Positions 1 to 10,700 of a stretch of 64,000 bases of DNA are shown piece by piece. The position numbers and the translations under genes were made by a program. How positions within the stretch are numbered: position 1 is the first letter of the stretch; each line of letters starts with the position of its first letter. The notes beneath the pieces were generated by a model. The model searched no databases. It was not told the origin of the DNA and saw only the letters and a list, made by a program, of their open reading frames with translations. This DNA is from Bradyrhizobium genosp. L (GTDB taxonomy: Bacteria > Pseudomonadota > Alphaproteobacteria > Rhizobiales > Xanthobacteraceae), in contig NZ_CP061378.1 in NCBI RefSeq assembly GCF_015624485.1, positions 558,001-622,000 on the forward strand. The letters run 5' to 3'.

Positions 1-413
1 GCATCCTGCTCGAGGACAAGGGCTACTCGCTGGCGCTGCACTATCGGCTGGCGCCGCAGGCGGAGAAGGCGATCTATGAAGCGGTGTCGCTGATCCGCGC
101 CGAGCTGCCGAATGCGCCGATCGAGGTGCTGCCGGGCAAGAGCGTCTGCGAGATCAAGCATTCCGGCTTCACCAAGGCGAGCGGCGTGCGCGAATTGATG
201 CGACACGCGCCGTTCAAGGGCCGCCGTCCGTTCTTCATCGGCGATGACGTCACCGACGAGACCGTGTTTGCGATCATGCCCGACTATGACGGTCTCGCAT
301 TTTCCGTTGGCCGCCGCGCTGCCGGGGTCGCCGGTGAATTCGCAGCGCCCGGCAACGTGCGCGAATTCCTCGCGCGACTGCTCGACGTCGACAGGGACGT
401 GAGCCTGTCCTGA
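1..413 (+). CDS. otsB: Trehalose-6-phosphate phosphatase, C-terminal part (5' end outside window)
   Basis: This is the 3' part of a HAD-superfamily phosphatase that would remove the phosphate from trehalose 6-phosphate, the second step of the OtsA-OtsB pathway. The reading frame is open from base 3 to a TGA at 411-413, so the start lies left of the window. Visible family features are a Lys in the KSVCEIKHSGFTKA stretch and the FFIGDDVTDE motif, the acidic Mg-binding motif of the HAD fold. otsA follows 210 bp downstream on the same strand, which strongly supports the assignment. The otsB-before-otsA order suggests co-transcription, although the gap leaves room for a separate otsA promoter. Confidence 0.88.
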   Translation, partial: ILLEDKGYSLALHYRLAPQAEKAIYEAVSLIRAELPNAPIEVLPGKSVCEIKHSGFTKASGVRELMRHAPFKGRRPFFIGDDVTDETVFAIMPDYDGLAFSVGRRAAGVAGEFAAPGNVREFLARLLDVDRDVSLS

Positions 414-623
414 TCGAGTCAATTTTGCTCGCAACAGATCGGAGCGCGATGCTTTTGCATCGTCGCATCCGCGTCGCCCGCAACTTTAACTTTTCTTTTC
501 GCGGGTTCCTTCAGGTTCCTTCGCGATTCGTCAGAATCTGGCTTCATTTGGGAGATTCCTTGCGTCGGAACCATCTTGATGAATGGTTGTTAATACGCGA
601 GTTGACCCACAGGAGGGGACCTG

Positions 624-2075
624 GTGAACCTCGTCGTCGTTTCCAACCGCGTTTCGCGCGGAAAACCCAATGAACCCATGACGGGGGGCCTGGCAGCAGC
701 GTTGCTGCCTGTCGTCGAAAAGACAGGGGCAATATGGGTTGGTTCCAGCGGACGTGTCCGCGATGGCCAGCAGAAGGAACCGTTTGCGGAAGTCGAAGCG
801 CTCGGCGCCGGCGCGCTGGCGATGCTCGACCTGCCGGCCGCGCATTATGGCGGCTACTATGAAGGCTTCGCCAATTCGGCGCTGTGGCCGGCGCTGCATT
901 CGCGCGCCGATCTGATTCGCGCCTCTCACGGCGACTATGCGAGCTATCGCGAGGTGAACGCGTTCATGGCGCGGGCCCTGCTCCGGTTCCGCAAGCCGGA
1001 TTCGATGTTCTGGATCCAGGACTATCATTTCCTCGCGCTCGGCGCCGAGCTGCGCGAACTCGATGTCACGCAGCCGATCGGCTTCTTCCTGCACACGCCG
1101 TGGCCGGCGCGCGCGGTGATCTCGGGCGTGCCCAATCATCGCGAGCTGATCGAGGCGATGCTGGCCTATGACCTGATCGGCTTCCAGACCGACGAGGATC
1201 GCGAGAACTTCCTGAGCTATGTGAGCTGCGATCTCGGGCTTGCGGTCGAAGACGGCGCGATCGTCTCGTCGTACGGCCGCACCCGCGCCGCGGTGTTTCC
1301 GATCTCGATCGATCCGCAAAAATTCGCGCAGCAGGCCACCAGGGCGATGACGCATCCCGACGTGTCGCGGTTGCGGCGCAGCCTCAATGGCGAGAAGCTT
1401 GCGATCGGCGTCGACCGGCTCGACTATTCGAAGGGGCTGGTCAACCGCATCAAGGCGTTCGACCGGATGTGGGCGCAACATCCGAATCTGCGGCGCTCGG
1501 TGTCGCTGCTGCAGATCGCGACGCCGTCGCGCGGCGCGATCGAGGCCTATGGCAATTTGCAGAGCGAAATCGCCAAGCTCGTCAGCGACGTCAACGGCGC
1601 GCATGGCGAGGTCGACTGGACGCCGATCCGCTATCTCAACAAGGGTTTCGGCCAGGGCGTGCTTGCCGGCCTCTATCGCACCGCGCAGGTCGGCGTGGTG
1701 ACGCCGCTCAAGGACGGCATGAACCTGGTCGCCAAGGAATATGTCGCCGCGCAAAATCCGGCCGATCCCGGGGTGCTGGTGCTATCGAAATTCGCCGGCG
1801 CCGCCAACGAGCTCGACGCCGCGCTCCTGGTCAACCCGCATGACATCGACGGCATGGCGCGTGCGATCGCGACCGCGCTCGCGATGCCGCTGACCGAACG
1901 GCGGGTGCGCTGGGAAGCGATGATGGCTAAGATCAACGCCAACACCATCCAGCAATGGTTCGCCGACTTCATCGAGGCGCTGCAGGACACGAATGGCGTG
2001 GGAAACGTGGCGCCGCCTGAGCCGCCGCAACTGTGGCCGCGCCGCACGGCCGACGTCGTCGCCCGCTATCGCTGA
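624..2075 (+). CDS. otsA: Alpha,alpha-trehalose-phosphate synthase (UDP/GDP-forming)
   Basis: A cytoplasmic GT20 glycosyltransferase that joins glucose from a nucleotide sugar to glucose 6-phosphate to give trehalose 6-phosphate. The 483 residues match the usual OtsA length. Motifs in order are VSNRVSRG and GGLAAALLP near the N-terminus (phosphate/sugar loop), WIQDYHFL, GFFLHTPWP, GVDRLDYSKGL (the Arg and Lys that hold donor phosphates in E. coli OtsA) and GMNLVAKEY near the C-terminus. The start is GTG at 624, preceded by AGGAGG at 611-616 with good spacing. Its partner otsB lies immediately upstream. No promoter could be singled out in the 210-bp gap. Confidence 0.95.
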   Translation: MNLVVVSNRVSRGKPNEPMTGGLAAALLPVVEKTGAIWVGSSGRVRDGQQKEPFAEVEALGAGALAMLDLPAAHYGGYYEGFANSALWPALHSRADLIRASHGDYASYREVNAFMARALLRFRKPDSMFWIQDYHFLALGAELRELDVTQPIGFFLHTPWPARAVISGVPNHRELIEAMLAYDLIGFQTDEDRENFLSYVSCDLGLAVEDGAIVSSYGRTRAAVFPISIDPQKFAQQATRAMTHPDVSRLRRSLNGEKLAIGVDRLDYSKGLVNRIKAFDRMWAQHPNLRRSVSLLQIATPSRGAIEAYGNLQSEIAKLVSDVNGAHGEVDWTPIRYLNKGFGQGVLAGLYRTAQVGVVTPLKDGMNLVAKEYVAAQNPADPGVLVLSKFAGAANELDAALLVNPHDIDGMARAIATALAMPLTERRVRWEAMMAKINANTIQQWFADFIEALQDTNGVGNVAPPEPPQLWPRRTADVVARYR

Positions 2076-2416
2076 GCGGGCATCGAGCCCCGGAGCGCGC
2101 AGCGACGAACATTCGTGGTCGGGTCGCGGCCTTGGCCCGTCGGGTAGTCACACAGCCCGTCACATCCGTCATTTCGGGCTCGCGCCAAGCGGCACGCGCC
2201 GGAATGAGGAATGGTGAAATGCCCGGCTGTCTCCATTGATTTGCACTTCGCCCGGCCAATTGGCGGCCAAATGCATGCAGCGCTCGGCAGAGCCGCCGCA
2301 TGCGGCCGAGGTCAGCCCGAAATTATCCAATATTTTCAACTGATTGTGGAAATTTCGAAGGGAGCGCCTGCGCTCCCTTGCAAAATCCGCCCCGGGCCTT
2401 CAAGAGAGGGCCTCCC
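2076..2416. other. Intergenic, no gene recognised
   Basis: These 341 bases separate otsA from tRNA-Ser. Short open frames exist on both strands but none has a convincing ribosome site or recognisable product. Around 2320-2360 there is a short AT-richer patch that would suit the promoter of the tRNA gene, but no clear -35/-10 pair was identified. Confidence 0.5.
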
Positions 2417-2506
2417 GGAGAGATGGCCGAGTGGCTTAAGGCGCACGCTTGGAAAGCGTGTGTGCGGGAAACCGTACCGTGGGTTCGAATCCCACTCTCT
2501 CCGCCA
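2417..2506 (+). tRNA. tRNA-Ser (anticodon GGA)
   Basis: A class II tRNA of 90 nt including an encoded CCA. The acceptor stem GGAGAGA pairs with TCTCTCC, followed by discriminator G and CCA. The anticodon stem CACGC/GCGTG encloses loop TTGGAAA, giving anticodon GGA (2451-2453), which reads UCC and UCU serine codons. A long variable arm precedes the T arm, which carries GGTTCGAATCC. All features are seen directly. Confidence 0.97.
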
Positions 2507-2815
2507 CTGCTCACATCTCTCTTCAGAATCCAGTCATTCGAATCGACGGCAAAGCAATGAGCCGGACGATGACGAATGTCGCTGCCGATGCCGCGACGTT
2601 ACGCCTGGGTCGTACGATTGCGCATCCGAAAAATGCGCGCGGTGACACCCCCTCGCAGAAACAGACGATGAAGGCGGTCGAGGTTTCGCGCAAAAGCTGG
2701 ACGAACTCACGAGCAGCGGCGAGTTGGAGAGTTGCACCGAAGGCACATCGCGCCGCATCACGATCAGATCGATCGATGACAACATCGAGCGGCGAGACAA
2801 AACCCTGAAATTGGC
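2507..2815. other. Spacer between two tRNA genes, nothing recognised
   Basis: These 309 bases lie between the 3' ends of tRNA-Ser (+) and tRNA-Arg (-). Small open frames are present but have no ribosome site or family signature. No integrase, direct repeat of a tRNA 3' end or other integration scar is visible. Confidence 0.5.
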
Positions 2816-2892
2816 TGGCGCACCCGACACGATTCGAACGTGTGACCTTTGCCTTCGGAGGGCAACGCTCTATCCAGCTGAGCTACGGGTGC
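2816..2892 (-). tRNA. tRNA-Arg (anticodon CCG)
   Basis: A 77-nt cloverleaf on the minus strand including CCA. The 5' end GCACCCG pairs with CGGGTGC, followed by G and CCA. The D arm has AGCTCAGCTGGATAGAGC, the anticodon stem TTGCC/GGCAA encloses loop CTCCGAA with anticodon CCG (plus-strand 2856-2858), and the T arm has GTTCGAATC. It decodes the CGG arginine codon. Confidence 0.97.
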
Positions 2893-3017
2893 GTACACGG
2901 TTCATTTAGCTGATTGGTCCTCTCACGGCAACGGCGTTGTCTGGCCGGGCACAGGCTGTAAGCTGCCGGGCCGATATGACAGGCCGCGGAAGAGGCCGTT
3001 TTCGAGGGAGTTGACCG

Positions 3018-4097
3018 ATGCGTCCGCTGGAATTCGGCTGGTATCTGCCCACGCATGGCGACACTACGGCCTACGGGCTGATGGAGGCGCAGATCGCGGG
3101 CTCGCCGGAACTGTGCGAGCGCGTGGTCAAGGCCGCCGAGGCGGCCCGCTTCGAATATCTCCTGATCCCGGTCGGCTCGGTGTGCTGGGAGGCCTGGATC
3201 ACGGGCGCGTTCATGGCGGCGCGCTCCTCGTTCATCAAGCCGCTGATCGCAGCACGGCCGGGCTACATCAATCCGGTGCTGCTGGCGAAGATGATCTCGA
3301 CCTTCGACCAGATGTCGGGCGGCCGCATCTGCATCAACCTGATCGCCGGCCAGAACGAGAGCGAGGTCGAGGCCGAAGGCGTGCGTCACGCCAAGGAGAA
3401 GCGTTACGCGCTGATGGAGGAGGAGGTCTCGATCCTGAAGGCGCTGTGGACCGCGCGCGGCCCGGTGCATTTCGAGGGCAAGTTCCATCAGCTCTCCGGC
3501 GCGCATATCCGGCCGCGGCCGCTGCAGCAGCCGTTTCCGAAATTCTATCTCGGTGGCGGTTCGCGGCAGGCCTGGGAGTTGTCGGCGAAGCATTCCGACG
3601 TGCATTTGTTCTGGGGCGACCTGCCGGCGCGCATCGCCGAAAACATTGCCGAGATCAGGCAACTGGCACGCGCGTACGGCCGCGAGGATGCGATCGGCTT
3701 CGGCATGCGGCTGCAGGTGATCTGCCGCGAGAGCGAGGCCGACGCCTGGGCGGCGGCGGAGCAACTGGTGCGTCACGCCACCGAGCGGCAGAAGCAGGAG
3801 ATGAAGACGCTCTACGTCAGCTCGGAAGCCAACCAGCGCGTGCAGCAGCTCGCGCGCGACTACGGCGATCTCCTGATGCCGCATCTGTGGACCGGGATCA
3901 CCAAGGTGAGGCCCGGCGCCGGCATCGCCGTGGTCGGCAATCCCGAGCAATGCGCCGCGACGCTGCAGGCGTTCATCGACGCCGGCTGCCATTCGTTCTG
4001 CCTGTCCGGCTATCTGCACGACGAGGAGGCGGAGCGGTTCGGTCGGCTGATCCGCCCGATCCTCGCTGCCAACAATCGCGGGCGGCTCGCCGCCTGA
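3018..4097 (+). CDS. LLM-class flavin-dependent monooxygenase, alkanesulfonate monooxygenase-like
   Basis: A 359-residue bacterial-luciferase-fold enzyme resembling SsuD, which uses reduced FMN and O2 to release sulfite from alkanesulfonates. The segment FDQMSGGRICINLIAGQNESE matches the SsuD core around the flavin site, and YLGGGSRQAWELSAKHSDVHLFWGD is typical of the family. The ATG at 3018 follows a GAGGGAG ribosome site at 3004-3010. No flavin reductase gene is adjacent, and the ssuABC-like transporter genes are 47 kb away. The true substrate could therefore be a different sulfonate or another small molecule. Confidence 0.8.
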   Translation: MRPLEFGWYLPTHGDTTAYGLMEAQIAGSPELCERVVKAAEAARFEYLLIPVGSVCWEAWITGAFMAARSSFIKPLIAARPGYINPVLLAKMISTFDQMSGGRICINLIAGQNESEVEAEGVRHAKEKRYALMEEEVSILKALWTARGPVHFEGKFHQLSGAHIRPRPLQQPFPKFYLGGGSRQAWELSAKHSDVHLFWGDLPARIAENIAEIRQLARAYGREDAIGFGMRLQVICRESEADAWAAAEQLVRHATERQKQEMKTLYVSSEANQRVQQLARDYGDLLMPHLWTGITKVRPGAGIAVVGNPEQCAATLQAFIDAGCHSFCLSGYLHDEEAERFGRLIRPILAANNRGRLAA

Positions 4098-4206
4098 GGT
4101 GCGATGTAATGGCTTTCCAAAGTTTCATGCTCAAATCGCACCGGGCATGCGATGACGTGGGCCCGATCGCAGCGAGCAGCGGTGGGTCACCGACAGGAGT
4201 TGAACA

Positions 4207-5247
4207 ATGCGTCATCGATCCTCGCTTGCGGCACTGGCGTTGCTCGCCGTGACGGCGGCTTACGCACCCGTCGTATCGGCCACACCTGCGCAAGAGGAGC
4301 GCGATCAGAAGCCGGTCAAGGAGATCGCCAGCGCGCGGATCGCGGTCGGCAAGGCTAACTTTCCGCTCTACCTCTCGACCGACTGGTCTCACCCACTGCC
4401 GGACGTCACGCGCGCGGTCCTGGTGCTGCATGGCGTGCTGCGCAATGCCGACGACTATTTTCGCGCCGCCTTGAGCGCCCAGCAAGCGGCCGGCGAGGCC
4501 GGCAAGCACACGCTGATGATCGCACCGCAATTCCTGATCGAACCCGACGTCGCGGCGTTCAAGCTGCCGCAGGACACGCTGCGCTGGAGCCTCTATGGCT
4601 GGCAGGGCGGCGAGCCGGCGATCGCGCCGGGCCCCGCGAGCTCGTTCGATGCGCTCGACGCCATCCTGGCGAAGCTCGGCGACCGCACGCTGTTTCCGAA
4701 CATGAAGGAGGTCGTGGTGTTCGGCCATTCCGGCGGCGGGCAGGTGGTGCAGCGTTACGCGATCGCGACCAAGGGCGATCAGGCGCTGATCCGCGCCGGC
4801 ATCAACGTGCGCTTCGTGGTCGCCAATCCCTCGTCATACGCCTATTTCACCAAGGACCGGCCGATGCCCGAGATCGCGGCAAGCTGCCACGGCTTCAATC
4901 GCTGGAAGTTCGGCATGGATGATCGGCCGCCCTATCTGGCCGAGCCGACGCCAGCCGCGCTGGAGCAGGCCTATGTCGCGCGACGCGTGATCTACCTGTT
5001 GGGCACGCTCGACACCAATCCCAATCATCCCGCGCTCGACAAGTCCTGCATGGCGGAAGCCGAGGGGCCGTATCGCTATGCCCGCGGCCACGCCTATGTT
5101 GCCGCGATGCAGGCCCGCGACAACGGCACGCCGAACCACAACGTCTGGGACGTGCCCGGCGTCGGCCATGAGGGCGGCAAGATGCTCAACTCGCCCTGCG
5201 GCCTGACCGCGGTGTTCGACATTCCCGGCTGCGCAGCGGCGCGTTAG
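4207..5247 (+). CDS. Exported alpha/beta hydrolase
   Basis: A 346-residue protein with an N-terminal signal peptide (MRHRSS basic start, hydrophobic ALALLAVTAAYAPVV, Ala-X-Ala-like region near residue 27). The mature part is an alpha/beta hydrolase: VLVLHGVLRNADDY suggests the oxyanion region, and VVVFGHSGGGQVVQ near residue 175 is the nucleophile elbow GHSGG. A candidate catalytic His lies in GVGHEGGKM near the C-terminus. The ATG at 4207 follows AGGAG. No neighbour gives a substrate, so only the class is certain. Confidence 0.75.
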   Translation: MRHRSSLAALALLAVTAAYAPVVSATPAQEERDQKPVKEIASARIAVGKANFPLYLSTDWSHPLPDVTRAVLVLHGVLRNADDYFRAALSAQQAAGEAGKHTLMIAPQFLIEPDVAAFKLPQDTLRWSLYGWQGGEPAIAPGPASSFDALDAILAKLGDRTLFPNMKEVVVFGHSGGGQVVQRYAIATKGDQALIRAGINVRFVVANPSSYAYFTKDRPMPEIAASCHGFNRWKFGMDDRPPYLAEPTPAALEQAYVARRVIYLLGTLDTNPNHPALDKSCMAEAEGPYRYARGHAYVAAMQARDNGTPNHNVWDVPGVGHEGGKMLNSPCGLTAVFDIPGCAAAR

Positions 5248-5293
5248 TCCAGGTGTGCGACACCGCGATGTGAGGTGAGCACGCTGTTCAGGC

Positions 5294-5318
5294 TCCCTCC
5301 CCCGCAAGGGGGGAGGGA
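5294..5318. repeat. Pyrimidine/purine hairpin between convergent genes
   Basis: A perfect 10-bp inverted repeat (TCCCTCCCCC / GGGGGAGGGA) with a GCAAG loop. It lies between the convergent hydrolase gene and the chemoreceptor gene. It has no T-tract, so it is more likely a repeat element or transcript-stabilising hairpin than a classic terminator. Confidence 0.6.
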
Positions 5319-5387
5319 ACCCTTCCGCCGGTGCGTTCCTTACACGGAACGAGAGATGAGCCGACGCGACTGCATCACGTCAGCACG

Positions 5388-7097
5388 TCACGCCGCCCTG
5401 ATCGAGCTCAGGAAGCCGGCGACGCCGCGCTTGAGCCTGCTGCTCTCGTTGGCCAGCGATTGGGCGGCGGCCTGCACCTGCGACGAGGCCCCGCCGGTCT
5501 CGGACGCGCCGCGCTGAACGTCCGCGATGCTGGTCTCGACCTGCGACGTTCCCTCGGCCGCACGCTGCACGTTGCGGGAAATTTCCTGCGTCGCCGAGCC
5601 CTGCTGCTCGACCGAGGTCGCGATCGAGGCGGAGATCTCCGAGATGCGCGCGATCGTCGCGCCGATTTCCTTGATGGCGCTGACGGAATCCCGGGTCGCC
5701 GACTGGATGTCGGTGATCTGCTGGCTGATCTCGTCGGTCGCCTTCGCGGTCTGCTCGGCGAGCGACTTCACCTCGGAGGCCACCACCGCAAAGCCCCTGC
5801 CGGCTTCGCCGGCCCGCGCCGCTTCGATGGTGGCGTTCAGCGCCAGCAGGTTGGTCTGTCCGGCGATGGTCTGGATCAGATCGACCACGTCGCCGATCCG
5901 GCTCGCGGCCTGCGACAATTCGCTGATGCGGGCGTCGGTCTTCTGCGCCTGCGTCACGGCCTCGTCGGCAATCCGCGCCGACGCGCCGACCTGGCGGCTG
6001 ATCTCGCCGATCGAGGATGCGAGCTGCTCGCTGGCGGCCGCCACCGAATGCACGTTGGCCGCCGCCTCGCCCGATGCATTGGAGGCGCGGTTGCTGACCT
6101 GTTCGACGGTCTCGGCGGTCTTCGACAGGCTGGTCGACGACTGCTCGAGCTGGCTCGCCGCGACCGACACCAGCTCGATGATCTCGCCGACCTCGTTTTC
6201 GAACTGATCGGCAAGACGGCTCATGTCGACCTTTCGCCGCTCGCTCTGCTGCTGCTCGGTGGCTGCCTGCTGATCGCGCAGGCGGTTGGTCTCGAGCATC
6301 GCGTCGCGGAACACCTGCACGGTGCGGGCCATCTCGCCGATCTCGTCGCGGCGGTCGGCGTGCGCCACCGGCGCGTCAAGCTGGCCGGCGCTGAGCGAGG
6401 CCATGCGCTGCTTCAGGCTGGTCAGCGGCTTCACCACGCTGCGTCCGACCGCCCAGGCGATCGCGATCGAGATCAGCATCAGCACGGCGATGACGGCGGA
6501 GGCGGTCTGCACCATCGACCAGAACGAATTGTCGACCTCCGACATGTACTCGGCCGATCCGATCATCAGATTCCATGGCGCAAAGCCGCGGGTGAAGGCG
6601 ACCTTGGCAAGCGGGGTGGGGTCGCTGCCGCTGCGGCGGAAGGAATAGCGCAGGGTGCCCTGGCCCTTCTTCGCGATGTCCATCAGCATGACGGCGAACG
6701 GCATGCCGTCGGCGTCCTTGTTGGGACGCATATCCTTGCCGACGAATTGCGGGATGCCCGGGTTGGAGACGCAGAGCCCGGTTTCGTAGTCGTAGATATA
6801 GGCGTAGTTGCTGCGGTTCTCGTACCAGACCGAATTGTTGGCCTCCAGGAAGCGCTTCTTGGCTTCCTCTTCCGTCATCTGGCCGGCCTTGTAGGCCTTG
6901 TAGTAGCCGTCGGCCAGGTTCCACACCACGTCCACGACCGCGTGCGCCTTCTCGGTGCGCTCGGTGACGAGCTGGTCGCGCGCGATCCACAGCACGGTGG
7001 ACGCCACCAGCGCCATGCAGATCGCACCGACAATGGTCATGATCGCAAGCTTCGCGCCGACGGAGCGGAACGACAAAAGGGTCTTGAGAGCCGGCAT
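5388..7097 (-). CDS. Methyl-accepting chemotaxis protein with periplasmic Cache domain
   Basis: A 569-residue transmembrane chemoreceptor. The first membrane segment is at about 14-36 ([17 protein letters not shown]). It is followed by a single Cache-type periplasmic sensor at about 40-190, including [15 protein letters not shown], as in receptors for small organic acids. A second membrane segment lies at about 192-213, then a HAMP domain and a long MCP signalling coiled coil. The hairpin tip [20 protein letters not shown] is the CheA/CheW contact region. The ligand cannot be told from the sequence. No che genes are in the window, so it probably feeds a chemotaxis cluster elsewhere. Confidence 0.93.
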   Translation of the reverse strand: MPALKTLLSFRSVGAKLAIMTIVGAICMALVASTVLWIARDQLVTERTEKAHAVVDVVWNLADGYYKAYKAGQMTEEEAKKRFLEANNSVWYENRSNYAYIYDYETGLCVSNPGIPQFVGKDMRPNKDADGMPFAVMLMDIAKKGQGTLRYSFRRSGSDPTPLAKVAFTRGFAPWNLMIGSAEYMSEVDNSFWSMVQTASAVIAVLMLISIAIAWAVGRSVVKPLTSLKQRMASLSAGQLDAPVAHADRRDEIGEMARTVQVFRDAMLETNRLRDQQAATEQQQSERRKVDMSRLADQFENEVGEIIELVSVAASQLEQSSTSLSKTAETVEQVSNRASNASGEAAANVHSVAAASEQLASSIGEISRQVGASARIADEAVTQAQKTDARISELSQAASRIGDVVDLIQTIAGQTNLLALNATIEAARAGEAGRGFAVVASEVKSLAEQTAKATDEISQQITDIQSATRDSVSAIKEIGATIARISEISASIATSVEQQGSATQEISRNVQRAAEGTSQVETSIADVQRGASETGGASSQVQAAAQSLANESSRLKRGVAGFLSSIRAA

Positions 7098-7219
7098 TCT
7101 GCCTCTTCAGATGTTGCTGAGCGCCGCGCCCAGAAACCAGGCGACAGACTGTTCACGAGGGTGGATGCCGCAAATTAGACCCAATTCGTTAAGAACTGGG
7201 TCACACGGCTGCCATCGCA

Positions 7220-7238
7220 GCCGCGCCACGGGCGCGGC
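7220..7238 (-). terminator. GC hairpin downstream of yccF, possible terminator
   Basis: A perfect 8-bp stem GCCGCGCC/GGCGCGGC with ACG loop, about 45 bp past the stop of the minus-strand yccF-like gene and before the chemoreceptor start. There is no T-tract, so the terminator role is only a possibility. Confidence 0.3.
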
Positions 7239-7282
7239 CGCGATCAGTGAAGCGCGGCGATTGAAGAGCCTTTAACTCAGCG

Positions 7283-7687
7283 TCAGGCCGGCACGATCGC
7301 CTTGCCGATCGGCCACAGCGCGATGCCGGCGAGCTTCAGATGCGCCCAGGCAAAGGGGATGCCGATGATGGTCACCGCGAGCAGGATGGCGGTGATCAGG
7401 TGTCCGATCGCAAGCCACCAGCCCGCCAGGACGAACCAGATCAAATTGCCGATCAGGCCAAGCGGTCCGGTGCCGATGTCGCCCTGGCCGGTCAGCTCGT
7501 CGCGGCGCACCGCGCGCGAGCCGAACGGCAACAGCGTATAGGCGGCGATGTTGAAGGCGGCGCGTGCCCAGGGCAGGCCGACGATGGTGATCGCCATGAT
7601 CACGGCGGCGATCAGCCAGCCAACCGCCATCCATGCGCCGCCGATCAAAATCCAGAGGATGTTCAGGAGGATAGATACAGGCTGCAT
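7283..7687 (-). CDS. yccF: YccF-family inner membrane protein
   Basis: A small integral membrane protein of 134 residues carrying two copies of the YccF domain: an N-terminal half with GGAWMAVGWLIAAVIMAITIVG and a C-terminal half with LAGWWLAIGHLITAILLAVTIIG, each ending in a GLPWARAAF or GIPFAWAHL turn. The function of the family is unknown. I prefer the ATG at 7687, which has AAGGTG seven bases upstream, over the GTG at 7696. The gene follows the large GGDEF-EAL gene by 72 bp on the same strand and may share its transcript. Confidence 0.85.
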   Translation of the reverse strand: MQPVSILLNILWILIGGAWMAVGWLIAAVIMAITIVGLPWARAAFNIAAYTLLPFGSRAVRRDELTGQGDIGTGPLGLIGNLIWFVLAGWWLAIGHLITAILLAVTIIGIPFAWAHLKLAGIALWPIGKAIVPA

Positions 7688-7720
7688 GGCAGACACCTTC
7701 GCGCGGGCCGTGGGACCGAG

Positions 7721-7730
7721 CCTATATAGG
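7721..7730. promoter_or_regulatory. AT-rich palindrome in front of yccF
   Basis: A perfect 10-bp palindrome CCTATATAGG sits in the short gap between the GGDEF-EAL stop and the yccF start. Its TATATA core could serve as a -10 element for yccF, but no matching -35 was found. Confidence 0.25.
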
Positions 7731-7759
7731 CCAGCGTGCGGTGCAGCGGTAGGTGCGCG

Positions 7760-10700
7760 TCAGGCCCGCGCGCGCGTGCGCTTGTCGCGCGCGCCGAGCA
7801 GCCGCCTGAGCTCGGCGGCGGGCTTGGGCGGGCTGAACAGATAGCCCTGCATCTCGGTGCAGCCGAGCTCGCGCAACAGATTGCGTTGCTGTTCGGTTTC
7901 GACGCCTTCCGCCACCGTGGTCATGTTGCGCGAGGTGGCGATGTTCACCACCGACTGCACGATGGTCGCGGAACCGTCGACCGCGATGTCGCTGACGAAG
8001 CTGCGGTCGATCTTGATCTTGTCGAACGGGAACCGCTTCAGATAGCTCAGCGAGGAATAGCCGGTGCCGAAATCGTCGAGCGCGATGCGGACGCCGATGG
8101 CGCGAAGCTGGTGCAGGATCGCCAGCGCCACCTCGTCGTCGCCGATCAGTACCGCTTCGGTGATCTCGAGCTCGAGCCTGTCAGGCTTGAGGCCGGAGGC
8201 GGCGAGCGCGCTCGCGACCTTCAGCGCCAGGCTGATGTTCTTGAGCTGGATCGGGGACACGTTGACGGCCAGGCGGATGTGATCCGGCCAGCTCGCCGCC
8301 TCCATGCAGGCGGTTCGCAGCACCCATTCGCCGAGCTCGCCGATCAGCCCGGTGTCCTCGGCGACGGGGATGAATTCCACCGGCGAGATCATGCCGCGCT
8401 TGGCATGGCGCCAGCGCAACAGCGCCTCGCAGCAGGTTACCTCGCCGCTCGCGAGGTCGAGCAGCGGCTGGTAGTGGATCTCGAAGCCGCCGTCATTCAT
8501 CGCCTGCCGCAGGTCCTGCTCCATCGTCAGCCTTGCGCGGGCATGCGCGCCCATTTCGGGCTCGAAGAAGCGGTGGGTGCGGCGGCCCTCGGCCTTGGCG
8601 GCATACATGGCGATGTCGGCGTTGCGGATCAGCTGGTCGAGCTCGGTGCCGTCCTGCGGCGCCAGCGCGACGCCGATGCTGGCATCGGTCGACAGATGAT
8701 GGCCGAGGCAGTCGCAGGGCTCGCGGATCGCGCGATGCACGCTGGCGACGAAGGCCTCGACATCGGCGGCGGAGCCGATCGAGGACTGGATCACCGCGAA
8801 CTCATCGCCGCCGAGCCGCGCGATCAGGTCGCCTTCGCTGAGGCAGGCCTTGATCCGGCCGGCGACGGTCTTGAGCAGTTCGTCGCCGACATGGTGGCCG
8901 AGCGAATCGTTGATGCCCTTGAATTCGTCGATGTCGATATAGAGCAGCGCGAAGGGCCGCCCCTGCCGCGCCCTGCTGAGTTCGCGCTCGATCTGCTCGC
9001 GGAACAGGACGCGGTTCGGCAGGTCGGTCAGCGCATCGTAATGCGCGAGGTGGGCGATCCGCTCGTTGGCGCGGCGCCGCTCGGTGACGTCGTCGACGAC
9101 GGTGATGATGTAGCGCGGCGTGCCGGCATGGTCGCGGATCCCGATCCGCCGCGAGGTGATGTAGTGGTCGCCGGTGACATGGCTGTGCCAGAGGTGCTCG
9201 TCCTTGAACAGGCCGCCGGTGGACTGCAGCGCGATCTCGTCATCCGCCGCGATGACCTCGGCGGCGTCGGACGGGAAGAGGTCATGCGGCGTCTTGCCGA
9301 TGATGTTGTCGCGCGCGGTGCCGAAATGGGTCTCGGCGACGCGGTTGACCAGCAGATAGCGGCGGGTATGGGCGTCCTTCACCGTGATCTGCGACGGGAT
9401 ATGGTCGACGATCTCGCGCAGGAAGGCGTTGTTGCGGTCGCGCTCCCGCTCCAGGTTGAGCCGCTCGGTGATGTCATCGATGGTCGCCACCCAGCCGCCA
9501 TGGGCGAGCGGCTGGCTGACGGCAGAGAGATAGCGTCCATCGGCGGTGGCGGTGATCACATCGACCGGCTTGCCGGCGGCGATGCTGGTCCGCACCGTTG
9601 CGCAGAACGCCTCGACGTCGTCACCGTCGAACGTTCCCGCGGTGTTGCGTTGCCGCATCACGTCCTCAAAGCTGCAGCCCGGCTTGATGTGCTCGGCCGA
9701 CAACCTGCACATGTCGAGATAACGCTGGTTGCAGACCACCATCCGCGCCGACGCATCGAACAGCACGAGACCCTGCATCATGTTGTTGAGCGCGGTGTCG
9801 AGCCGCTGCCGCTCGGATTCCAGCCGCAGCTGCGCTTCGCGGTTCTGCCGCCAGATCTGCCTGATCAGGACAAACAGCACCAGCGCGACGATCGTGGCCG
9901 CGAGCGTCGCGGCACTGATCAGGAAGCGGGTCTGCGCCCGCCAGTCGGCCAGCGCCGCATCGATCGAGTTGGTGGCGACGACAACCGCGGGAAAATGGGT
10001 CAGGCGCACGGCCGAGCCGAGCCGGTCGATGCCGTCGATCGGGCTCGCGAGCCGCTGGGTCCGCTGGCCGCCCTGTCGCGCCACCTGATCGACCAGCGGG
10101 GCTTTGCTGAGTTTCCTGCCGATCATTTCGTCGACATGCGGGTAGCGCGCCAGCATCGTTCCGTCGGTGTGGAACATGGCGATCGCAGCGCTCGTCCCGG
10201 GCGCGACGGAAGCAAAGAACTTCTCGTAGTTCAGGGGATCGATGCGCCGGGTCATGACGCCGAGGAAGCTGCCGTCCGGCCCGGTCAGGCGATGGGCAAT
10301 GACGGTGCTCAGCCCGCCGACGATCAGGCTGCGCAGGGTCTCCGCGCGCACTGGCTCCGGATGGGCGTCGTATTTGAAGCTCTTGAAATAGTCGCGCTCG
10401 GCGATGTTGAGCTTGGCCGGCGGCGTCGAGTCGGCGGACCAGACGATGGCCTTGCCGTCGGCATCGAACAGCACGAGGTGGCCGAGGAACGAGACGCCCT
10501 TGGCCTTCAGCATCTGATGGACTTCCGGCGTCGACATCCGGGCGCGGAACTGCTCCGGCGAGGTGATGCTGGATATTTGCAGCTTGTCGATCATGTTCGA
10601 GGCGATGGTGTCGGAATCCTCGAACTGCTGGTCGAAATGGCGGGCGAGCAGCAGCACGGTGTTTTCCAGCTCGCGCTCGCTGTTGGCCAGCGCCCGCTCG

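Noticed and set aside
2417..2892. tRNA pair as a possible genomic island boundary
   Set aside because: No integrase, duplicated tRNA end or mobile gene is nearby; the neighbours are ordinary chromosomal genes.
5331..7178. 615-residue open frame antisense to the chemoreceptor
   Set aside because: It is a by-product of high GC content and codon position bias opposite a well-supported MCP; sequence is low-complexity Arg/Gly/Leu-rich with no domain.
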